From: Bacteroidales bacterium
GTDB lineage: Bacteria; Bacteroidota; Bacteroidia; Bacteroidales; UBA12077
NCBI GenBank assembly: GCA_030600625.1
Contig: JAUVLS010000031.1
Coordinates: forward strand, 1 to 9,216
DNA length: 9,216 bases
Direction of reading: 5' to 3'
This document shows, piece by piece, positions 1 to 5,880 of the stretch. The first letter of the stretch is position 1, and each line of letters opens with the position of its first letter. The position numbers and the translations under genes are program-made. Under the pieces are notes generated by a model. The model was not told where the DNA came from. It made no database searches and saw only the letters and a list, made by a program, of their open reading frames with translations.

Positions 1-1314
1 CTTTTTAACTTTTCTTTATTGCTGAATATGCTACTCGATTTCGGCATTACTAACTATAATAACCGGAATATTGCTCAAAATCATCAGTTATTAAGTAAAT
101 CATTATCAAATATTGTTGGCTTAAAACTGATTCTGGCAATATTATATGCAATAGTAACTATTGTTGTAGGGTTTTTTATTGGCTACGAAGGGAGGCAGTT
201 CCAGTTATTGTTATTCCTGATATTAAATCAGTTTATAGCATCTTTTATTTTATACCTCAGATCAAATCTAAGTGGTTTGCATTATTTTAAAACCGATAGC
301 TTTATTTCAGTTCTCGATCGCGCACTAATGATTATAATTTGCGGGATTTTACTTTGGGGTGGGGTAACAGAAACTGATTTTAAAATTGAATGGTTTGTTT
401 ATGCACAAACAGTAGCTTATGTGTTGACTGTGTTAATCACGATGGTTATTGTATACAATAAAGCAGAATTGTTAGGTTTAAATTTCGATAAAACATATTT
501 TATTGCCACCTTAAAAAAGAGTTATCCATACGCTTTATTAGCGCTTTTAATGGTTTTTTATTATAGGGTCGATTCGGTGATGCTTGAAAGAATGTTGCCT
601 GACGGGAAAGAGCAAGCAGGAATATATGCACAGGGTTTCAGAATTTTAGATGCAGCAGCTATGTTTGCATTTTTATTTGCTGTATTACTTCTTCCAATAT
701 TTTCACGAATGATAAAACAAAAAAAACCGGTTAATCAGTTAACGCTATTTTCGTTTTTATTACTAATTGTTCCTGTTTTGGGTGTTACTTTCGCATCGTA
801 TTTTTACAGAACAGAACTAATTGATTTACTGTATCATCAGCATGTTGAAACATCAGCATCAATTTTTGGGATATTGATATTATGTTTTATTGGAATATCT
901 ACAAGTTATATTTTTGGAACATTGTTAACTGCAAACGGAAGCTTAAAAGAGTTAAATATTATGGCAACAGGAGGCGTTATAATTAACATTGTACTTAATT
1001 TGATATTAATTCCAAAATATTACGCTCTTGGTGCTGCAATAGCCAGTTTAATTACTCAATCATTTACTGCAATTATACAGATTATTATTGCAAAAAGAAT
1101 ATTTGGATTTAATATCAATATTAAAAGGATTATAACTCTGGCCTTATTTGTAACAGGAATTTTTGTTATATCAAGATTTTCTTTGAACTTAGATTTTTAT
1201 TGGGGATATAAATTTGTCGGAATTATTGTGTTCTCGTTAATTCTGGCTTTTGTATTCAGATTAATTAATCTGAGAATATTATTTGATTTACTAATAAATG
1301 GTGATGAAAAATAA
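1..1314 (+). CDS. Polysaccharide flippase, Wzx/MATE-like, 5'-truncated by window edge
   Basis: This is an integral membrane protein of the oligosaccharide/polysaccharide flippase type. Such proteins move lipid-linked glycans across the inner membrane for O-antigen, capsule or exopolysaccharide assembly. The frame is open from base 1, so the true start lies upstream. A TTG at 19 or an ATG at 28 could be read as a start, but the residues before them (FNFSLLLNMLLDFGITNYNN) match the conserved second-helix region of the family, so the N-terminal helix is simply outside the window. About 437 residues are visible, with some 12 hydrophobic segments separated by short basic loops, close to the 14-helix topology usual for the family. 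The family-typical LLDFGITNYNNRNIAQN stretch is near the start, and a charged YYRVDSVMLERML segment lies mid-protein. The gene ends in TAA at 1312-1314 and converges on the phosphohexomutase. Family is secure; the glycan substrate cannot be told. Confidence 0.88.
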   Translation, partial: LFNFSLLLNMLLDFGITNYNNRNIAQNHQLLSKSLSNIVGLKLILAILYAIVTIVVGFFIGYEGRQFQLLLFLILNQFIASFILYLRSNLSGLHYFKTDSFISVLDRALMIIICGILLWGGVTETDFKIEWFVYAQTVAYVLTVLITMVIVYNKAELLGLNFDKTYFIATLKKSYPYALLALLMVFYYRVDSVMLERMLPDGKEQAGIYAQGFRILDAAAMFAFLFAVLLLPIFSRMIKQKKPVNQLTLFSFLLLIVPVLGVTFASYFYRTELIDLLYHQHVETSASIFGILILCFIGISTSYIFGTLLTANGSLKELNIMATGGVIINIVLNLILIPKYYALGAAIASLITQSFTAIIQIIIAKRIFGFNINIKRIITLALFVTGIFVISRFSLNLDFYWGYKFVGIIVFSLILAFVFRLINLRILFDLLINGDEK

Positions 1315-1349
1315 ATAGTAAAGACGCAATGTATTGCGTCTCTACTATT
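1314..1349. terminator. Bidirectional hairpin between convergent genes
   Basis: The arms agacgcaa (1322-1329) and ttgcgtct (1334-1341) pair perfectly around a tgta loop. After one unpaired base on each side the stem continues with aatagta (1314-1320) against tactatt (1343-1349). The hairpin begins on the last base of the flippase stop codon and ends two bases before the stop of the minus-strand mutase, so it can stop transcription from both sides. There is no long T-run. From general knowledge, agacgcaat-type palindromes also occur as dispersed repeats in Bacteroidota, so this may be a repeat element that serves as a terminator. Confidence 0.7.
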
Positions 1350-1351
1350 TG

Positions 1352-2689
1352 TTATTTAAATTTCTTAAGAATCGTTTTAATATCTTTTATTCTTTCTTTT
1401 AGTATTTCTTTATTATCAGCTTCGACTAATAATCGCAAATAGGGCTCAGTATTGGAAGGGCGAACATTGAACCACCAGTTTTTAAATTCGATGCGATAAC
1501 CATCAAAATCAAGAATTTCCATAGGTTCTTCTTCGGTAACGAAATAATCTTTTAAAGCTTCCATAGCTTCTTGTTTTTGCTCAATTTTAAAATTGATTTC
1601 GCCGGAATTTGCGTATTTACTGATGTTTGAAATTATCTCCGACATGGTTTTTCCTTCTTTTTTAAATCGTGAAAGCAGATTTAAAACAATTAATGAGGCT
1701 AAAATACCTGAATCGGAATAAAAGAAATCCCGGAAATAATAATGACCGGCTAATTCGCCGCCGTATATACCGTTTATTTCTCTTAATTTTGGTGTAGCAT
1801 AAGCTCTTCCTACTCGCCAGGTGTGCATTTTACCACCTAGCTTTTCAACATATTCTTTTACAGCTTTTGATGTGCGGATATCTTCAAGCACAGCGCCTTT
1901 TTCTTTTTCAAGAAAATAATGTGCCATAAATCCAATAATTAAATCCGGAGAAATGAACTTGCCTTTTTCGTCAACAAACATTACACGATCTGCATCGCCA
2001 TCGAAGATAATGCCGATATCACATTTTTCACTTAATACGGTTTTTTTAAGATCAGCAACATTTTCTTCGATTAGTGGATTTGGTTCATGATTTGGGAAGC
2101 TACCATCCATATCTTCATATAAATAAACAGGTTTTTTCCCAAAAAACTTTTTAATCAGTAAGCCTGCCATTCCATTGGAACAATCCACGGCCATTTTCAG
2201 GTTTGAGTAATCCTGAACATACGTTTTTAAGAACTCAACATATTCGCCTTTAACTTTGTAGTCAACTATTTTCCCTTTCTTATCTGCAATAACAATCTCA
2301 CGGGTTTGGATCATTTTTAAAAGCTTTTTCAATCCTGTATCATAACCAACGGGCAAAGCATTGGATTTAGAAATTTTCATTCCGTTATACTCACGTGAAT
2401 TATGCGATGCTGTAATTTGAACCGATGCAGCAAAATTATGTTTTGCTGTAATGTAATATACCATTGGAGTAGTTGAAATACCAATATTATAAACATTTGC
2501 CCCACTATCAATAATTCCCTGAGCAAGGTTTTCAAAAATTTCATCAGAAGAAACCCTGACATCTCTTCCAACAAGTACATTATCGGCTTGTAAAAGTTCT
2601 GGCAAAAAATACCCGATTTTATAAGCATCTTCTTTATTAAAATCCTCGTTATAAACACCTCTGATGTCGTATGCCTTAAAAGCTTTCAT
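1352..2689 (-). CDS. manB: Phosphomannomutase/phosphoglucomutase
   Basis: This is a cytoplasmic alpha-D-phosphohexomutase that interconverts hexose 6-phosphate and hexose 1-phosphate, feeding GDP-mannose or UDP-glucose synthesis. Its 445 residues are a normal length. All four family motifs are visible: the phosphoserine loop TASHN (S95), the Mg-binding loop DGDADR (230-235), the sugar-specificity loop GGELAGH (310-316), and the phosphate-binding loop RPSNTEP (410-416). The start MKAFKAYDIRG is the family's usual N-terminus. One oddity is that the segment usually reading VGH is VGRAYATPKLRE here, so the substrate-contacting histidine of AlgC-type enzymes is replaced by R294. It lies 101 bp downstream of the divergent PGK on the same strand, so the two may share a transcript; no convincing promoter of its own was seen in the gap. 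Whether it prefers mannose or glucose phosphates is undecided, so the symbol is provisional. Confidence 0.9.
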   Translation of the reverse strand: MKAFKAYDIRGVYNEDFNKEDAYKIGYFLPELLQADNVLVGRDVRVSSDEIFENLAQGIIDSGANVYNIGISTTPMVYYITAKHNFAASVQITASHNSREYNGMKISKSNALPVGYDTGLKKLLKMIQTREIVIADKKGKIVDYKVKGEYVEFLKTYVQDYSNLKMAVDCSNGMAGLLIKKFFGKKPVYLYEDMDGSFPNHEPNPLIEENVADLKKTVLSEKCDIGIIFDGDADRVMFVDEKGKFISPDLIIGFMAHYFLEKEKGAVLEDIRTSKAVKEYVEKLGGKMHTWRVGRAYATPKLREINGIYGGELAGHYYFRDFFYSDSGILASLIVLNLLSRFKKEGKTMSEIISNISKYANSGEINFKIEQKQEAMEALKDYFVTEEEPMEILDFDGYRIEFKNWWFNVRPSNTEPYLRLLVEADNKEILKERIKDIKTILKKFK

Positions 2690-2790
2690 AATTAAATTTA
2701 CATTAATAGAATTGATAATTTAGAAAGAAAGAAGCCAGATTTTAAACTTACTTTCAAAAGTTTTCGATGATGCAAAAATGCGATTTTTTT

Positions 2791-4077
2791 TTATTTTGTT
2801 AAAGCTTTAACGGGTTCAATTCCCAAGGTTGTTCCTTCCTGAATGGCTTTTAAAACAGCTCCACCTCCAGTAAATATATAATACTTAGGACTGTCGAGTG
2901 CAACAATATATAATCCAGGCAATAATCTTTTTAATTCCTGCATAGTATCGCCGCCGCCATAAAGTTTTACTGCTTCAATATTTTCATCAATTAATTCGTC
3001 GAGAGCAATTGTACCTTCATTAAAATGTGGTGTGAATCCCATTACTGCATTTACAAAAATAGTTCTTGCCGAAGAAAATATTTTATGGATATCGTCTTCG
3101 TAGAATGATTCTTTTGCAACATCAAGAACATAATTGAGCTTAGTTCCTGGCTTTAATTCACGAATATTATGTATCCTGTTTTTACCTTCAAATTTACCTT
3201 CCATGGTGTCTGATTCAATAATAAACGGAAGTTCAACTAATTTACCCGAATATTTCTCGCTGAATTCGGCAAACTTTTTTGCATGAGCCAAATCATCTTC
3301 CGAAATACCTTTTATCTCAATATCGTATTTTGCACATAAATATGCGTTATAAATAACACCTCCTAATACCAGATAATCAGCTTTTTTAATTAAAGCATAA
3401 AGTGAATCAATTTTTGTGTCGAATTTTGAACCAGCAACAACAGCAATAAACGGAGATTGAGGACTATAAATTCTTTCAAGGTTTTCAATTTCTTTTTGCA
3501 TTAAAAATCCGGCATAAGAAGGAAGATATTTATTTACTCCCACAGTAGAAGCATGTGCCTGCCACGATCCAAAAGCATCGTTTACAAAAATATCTGCTAA
3601 TCCGGCCAGCTGATTTGAGAAACGATCCATATCAGCTCCTTTTGCTTCTTCGCCTTGAAACCATCGAGTGTTTGGTAAATAAATTCCATCAATTTTACCA
3701 TCTTTTAATTCACGAATAGAATGATTTATTGATGTTTCTATTCCAATGTATCCTTTGTTTTCGTGAGGATAAAAATCCGGAATTTTCATATTAATATGGA
3801 GCTTGTTACGCAGATATTCAACAATTGGCTCAACAGATGTATCCTTACTTATTTTAATATCTCCGGTTTTTTTATCTTTTGGTCGCCCAACATGCGACAT
3901 TAAAATTATTTTACCACCTTTAGCGTTGATGTGGTAAAGTGTACCAATTGTGGCATCTATTCTGTATGGATCATGAATAATCCCTTTTTTAACTACATTA
4001 TGATCAACACGAACCAAAACAATCTTGCCGTTAAGATCAGCATCCTGAATTAATGGAATATTATATTTATCGAGCAT
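2791..4077 (-). CDS. Divergent phosphoglycerate kinase paralogue
   Basis: This is a full-length (428 aa) PGK-fold protein, far from the two PGK halves encoded nearby. The N-terminal 3-phosphoglycerate site is mostly kept: R23, D25 and N27 in RVDHN, R39, H62 and R65 in SHVGRP, and R138 in NTRWFQGEE. The arginine of the usual AHRAHAS motif is lost (FGSWQAHAS, Q173). The nucleotide lobe keeps K218 and K222 (AGSKFDTK), GGGDT (374-378) and TGGGA (403-407). The canonical WNGPxGVFE has become VNAVMGFTP, and the adenine-pocket GLDIG motif is not recognisable. It could be an enzyme with altered kinetics or substrate, or a pseudo-enzyme. The reading frame is intact and preceded by a strong Shine-Dalgarno sequence, which argues that it is expressed. 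It lies upstream of the mutase on the same strand. The PGK family call is secure; catalytic activity as a PGK is uncertain. Confidence 0.85.
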   Translation of the reverse strand: MLDKYNIPLIQDADLNGKIVLVRVDHNVVKKGIIHDPYRIDATIGTLYHINAKGGKIILMSHVGRPKDKKTGDIKISKDTSVEPIVEYLRNKLHINMKIPDFYPHENKGYIGIETSINHSIRELKDGKIDGIYLPNTRWFQGEEAKGADMDRFSNQLAGLADIFVNDAFGSWQAHASTVGVNKYLPSYAGFLMQKEIENLERIYSPQSPFIAVVAGSKFDTKIDSLYALIKKADYLVLGGVIYNAYLCAKYDIEIKGISEDDLAHAKKFAEFSEKYSGKLVELPFIIESDTMEGKFEGKNRIHNIRELKPGTKLNYVLDVAKESFYEDDIHKIFSSARTIFVNAVMGFTPHFNEGTIALDELIDENIEAVKLYGGGDTMQELKRLLPGLYIVALDSPKYYIFTGGGAVLKAIQEGTTLGIEPVKALTK

Positions 4078-4080
4078 TTT

Positions 4081-4087
4081 ACCTCCT
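4081..4087 (-). promoter_or_regulatory. Strong Shine-Dalgarno of the divergent pgk
   Basis: On the minus strand AGGAGGT ends three bases before the ATG at 4077-4075, at good spacing. It fixes the start. It stands out because the other complete genes here lack such a site, as is usual in Bacteroidota. Confidence 0.7.
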
Positions 4088-4096
4088 GTTTTTTAA

Positions 4097-4114
4097 GCCT
4101 GTCTGCCGACAGGC
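4097..4114. repeat. Perfect GC-rich hairpin in the leader of the divergent pgk
   Basis: Arms gcctgtc (4097-4103) and gacaggc (4108-4114) pair perfectly around a 4-base loop, in otherwise AT-rich DNA. The hairpin lies about 10 bases upstream of the Shine-Dalgarno site of the minus-strand pgk, so it would probably fall in the mRNA leader. Short GC-rich palindromes like this often recur in Bacteroidota genomes, so a dispersed repeat is the likeliest identity. A role in translation is only a possibility. Confidence 0.55.
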
Positions 4115-4246
4115 AGGTTTGAAAATTGTTATCTGAAAGGGAACACAATTTAAAGCAAAATTGTTTTTTAAACAATAAAATTGATTTGAATAAAATAGGA
4201 TCGCCTTAAATTTAATGACTTTAAATTGAAAGATGAATTGTATTTC

Positions 4247-4366
4247 TCAAATATCCTCAGTTATTGCTTTTAAAGCAGGTAATTCTTTTCCTTCAATATA
4301 TTCCAATAAAGCTCTTCCGGCAGTTGAAATGTAACTTATTTTATAAGCCAGACTATATTTGTTAGC
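4247..4366 (-). pseudogene. 3' remnant of a phosphoglycerate kinase gene
   Basis: The minus strand encodes about 39 residues ending in [13 protein letters not shown] and a TGA stop at 4249-4247. This is the C-terminus of a PGK. Over 4247-4363 it matches 5881-5997, the end of the PGK fusion gene, at 101 of 117 bases by hand count. In protein it matches the end of the second half at 35 of 38 residues, closer than the first half. The motif STAGG has become STAGR, which breaks the conserved glycine run. Similarity fades above about 4366, and the frame meets a stop at 4382-4384, so there is no start and no catalytic body. It is a relic of an extra pgk copy or of a duplication made during insertion of the neighbouring ATPase cassette. 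Confidence 0.88.
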
Positions 4367-4392
4367 AGATTTATCAAAAGATTAGAATCGTA

Positions 4393-4437
4393 TTATCCCC
4401 GAAAATGTCAAATGTAATTTGATTTTTTCAGGGATAA
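4393..4437. repeat. Imperfect inverted repeat
   Basis: The arm ttatccccgaaaat (4393-4406) pairs with attttttcagggataa (4422-4437), with one mismatch and two extra T bases, around a 15-base loop. It sits just beyond the broken end of the pgk remnant. It could be a terminator relic or the edge of a mobile segment; its function is unknown. Confidence 0.45.
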
Positions 4438-4466
4438 AACTCGATAAATATAATCGGAAAGTTGTC

Positions 4467-4547
4467 TTAATATCTTTTCAGCCATTTGGAAAATAATACA
4501 TCATATACTTTATAAAATTCTTTCTCCTTGATAAATGGATTTTTCAT
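4467..4547 (-). other. 26-codon ORF, doubtful
   Basis: A minus-strand ATG opens a 26-residue frame (MKNPFIKEKEFYKVYDVLF, then SKWLKRY) ending in TAA. The composition looks like the start of a soluble charged protein, and the frame stops abruptly. No family is recognised and no clear ribosome site is seen. It may be the N-terminal stub of a decayed gene or chance. Confidence 0.15.
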
Positions 4548-4592
4548 GATTGTGCAATTTACGTAATGATTTTATATAAATCCAACAAATTA

Positions 4593-4656
4593 TCAGATGC
4601 TAATCGAGGAATTTATATAAAATACTGGATTGTAATCGAGGAATTTAATATATTTG
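4593..4656. repeat. Two tandem copies of a 32-bp repeat, left of the ATPase
   Basis: Copy 1 is 4593-4624 and copy 2 is 4625-4656. They share the exact 15-mer taatcgaggaattta (4601-4615 and 4633-4647) at a 32-bp period. Copy 2 begins ctggattg before the core. The pair ends 17 bp before the ATPase start codon. Related copies lie directly after the ATPase (5801-5864) in the same orientation, so the gene is bracketed. Confidence 0.75.
4649..4656 (+). promoter_or_regulatory. Possible -7 promoter box of the ATPase gene
   Basis: TATATTTG fits the Bacteroidota -7 consensus TAnnTTTG exactly and lies 18 bases before the ATG, at the end of repeat copy 2. A well-spaced -33 TTTG box is not evident, so the call is tentative. 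If right, transcription would start within or just after the repeat, leaving a very short leader. Confidence 0.35.
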
Positions 4657-4673
4657 TATAAATATTTGAAAAA

Positions 4674-5804
4674 ATGATAAAAAGAGAATTAGAAAAGCAG
4701 ATTGTAGAAAAGTTTTTTCAAAAAAAAGCAATTATTATTCTGGGAGCAAGGCAAACCGGAAAAACCACTTTGGTGCAGAAAATTGCAAGAGAATCCGGTA
4801 TTGAACCACTATGGTTCTCAGGTGATGATTTTATTGCACGCGAAGAACTTGGTAAACATTCTATTAGTCATCTAAAATCGTTAATAGGTAATTATAAATT
4901 ATTGATCATTGATGAAGCTCAATATATCAATAATATTGGTTTAACTCTTAAAATAATTGTAGACAATATTCCAGATGTACAGGTCATAGCTACCGGTTCT
5001 TCGTCTTTTGAATTATTGAATGCTGTAAATGAACCATTAACAGGCAGGAAATGGGAATATATGTTATATCCATTAAGTTATCAGGAGTTGATAAATCATT
5101 TTGGAATTATTTCTGAAAAAGGAGTATTAAATCATCGTCTGATATATGGTTGTTATCCTGAAATAATTAATAATCAGGGAAAAGAAAAAGAATTGCTTCA
5201 ATTGCTTTCGAGTAGTTATTTATACAAAGATCTGTTTATACATGAGCAAATCAAAAAACCACAAATTCTTGAAAAATTAGTTAGAGCCCTGTCATTTCAA
5301 GTGAGTAGTGAAGTATCATATAATGAATTGGCTCAAGTCGTAGGTGCAGATATTCAAACAATTGAAAAATATATTGATATGCTTGAAAAAGCATTTATTG
5401 TTTTTCGTCTATATGCACTAAGCAGAAATTTACGAAATGAAATAAAAAAAAGTCGTAAAATTTACTTTTTTGATAATGGTTTACGTAATGCAGTGATCGG
5501 AAACTTTTCATCTATTGAGTCACGTAATGACATCGGTGCATTATGGGAAAATTACATTATTTCGGAAAGACAAAAATTTCTTCATTATAATAAGGATTAT
5601 TCAAATCGGTATTTTTGGAGAACACATGCACAGCAGGAAATAGATTACATTGAAGAAAAAGATGGCGTGTTAAAGGCTTTTGAAATAAAATGGAATCCAG
5701 CAAAGAAGGTAAAATTTCCATCTAATTTTATGACAGCATATCCAAATAATGAAACTACTGTCATACATCCTGAAAATTTTGAACAATTTCTTATAAATAA
5801 CTAG
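4674..5804 (+). CDS. AAA_14/DUF4143 family ATPase
   Basis: This is a 376-residue P-loop ATPase with the two-part layout of the AAA_14 plus DUF4143 family. The N-terminal domain has Walker A GARQTGKTT (24-32), Walker B LLIIDEAQ (76-83), a sensor-like TGSSSFEL (107-114) and a candidate arginine finger in GRKWEY (124-129). A winged-helix-like segment follows at about 213-246. The C-terminal part has KIYFFDNGL (262-270), WENYI (291-295), then QEID (321-324) and FEIKW (336-340), a pattern resembling a PD-(D/E)xK nuclease core with E337 and K339. The biological role of this abundant, lineage-patchy family is not established; DNA binding and toxin- or defence-like roles are guesses. It stands alone on the opposite strand to its pgk neighbours, bracketed by 32-bp repeats, and its stop codon lies in the third repeat copy. 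This suggests horizontal acquisition. The start is the first ATG after the promoter-like box. Confidence 0.9.
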   Translation: MIKRELEKQIVEKFFQKKAIIILGARQTGKTTLVQKIARESGIEPLWFSGDDFIAREELGKHSISHLKSLIGNYKLLIIDEAQYINNIGLTLKIIVDNIPDVQVIATGSSSFELLNAVNEPLTGRKWEYMLYPLSYQELINHFGIISEKGVLNHRLIYGCYPEIINNQGKEKELLQLLSSSYLYKDLFIHEQIKKPQILEKLVRALSFQVSSEVSYNELAQVVGADIQTIEKYIDMLEKAFIVFRLYALSRNLRNEIKKSRKIYFFDNGLRNAVIGNFSSIESRNDIGALWENYIISERQKFLHYNKDYSNRYFWRTHAQQEIDYIEEKDGVLKAFEIKWNPAKKVKFPSNFMTAYPNNETTVIHPENFEQFLINN

Positions 5805-5864
5805 ATTCTAATTGACAAATTAGTATAAATTACCGGATTACAATTAGAGTTTAAAGTGAAAACG
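5801..5864. repeat. Two diverged 32-bp repeat copies, right of the ATPase
   Basis: Copy 3 (5801-5832, starting ctagattctaatt) includes the ATPase stop codon. Copy 4 starts at 5833 (ccggattacaatt), again at a 32-bp period, and is hard to align beyond about 5855. Copy 3 matches copy 1 left of the gene at about 22 of 30 aligned bases, in direct orientation. The pair ends 16 bp from the stop of the PGK fusion gene. Confidence 0.6.
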
Positions 5865-5880
5865 TTTGTAATAATAATGT

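Larger units (their letters stand above)
4078..4673. other. 596-bp non-coding region between divergent pgk and ATPase
   Basis: No intact gene was recognised. From left to right it holds a Shine-Dalgarno site and leader hairpin of the divergent pgk (4081-4114), an AT-only stem (attgttt at 4160-4166 against aaacaat at 4170-4176), a pgk 3' remnant (4247-4366), an imperfect inverted repeat (4393-4437), a 26-codon minus-strand ORF of unknown status (4467-4547), and two tandem 32-bp repeats (4593-4656) with a promoter-like box. Most of it looks like debris from rearrangement. Confidence 0.7.

Noticed and set aside
19..30. True start of the flippase at TTG 19 or ATG 28
   Set aside because: The frame is open to base 1 and the residues before these codons match the family's conserved helix, so the gene starts outside the window.
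2377..2658. A 93-codon minus-strand frame inside the mutase gene, and similarly 7344-7529 inside the pgk fusion
   Set aside because: Both are out-of-frame shadows of conserved enzymes, with low-complexity hydrophobic translations.
2763..2790. Terminator after the divergent pgk (gcaaaaatgc followed by T-run)
   Set aside because: The stem is only three pairs, and the T-run points along the plus strand, where no transcript ends.
4160..4176. AT-only hairpin (attgttt/aaacaat) as a terminator
   Set aside because: A 7-pair stem with one G-C pair is too weak, and such stems are common by chance in DNA this AT-rich.
4593..4656. CRISPR-like array
   Set aside because: The copies are contiguous with no spacers, only two per side, and no cas genes are present.
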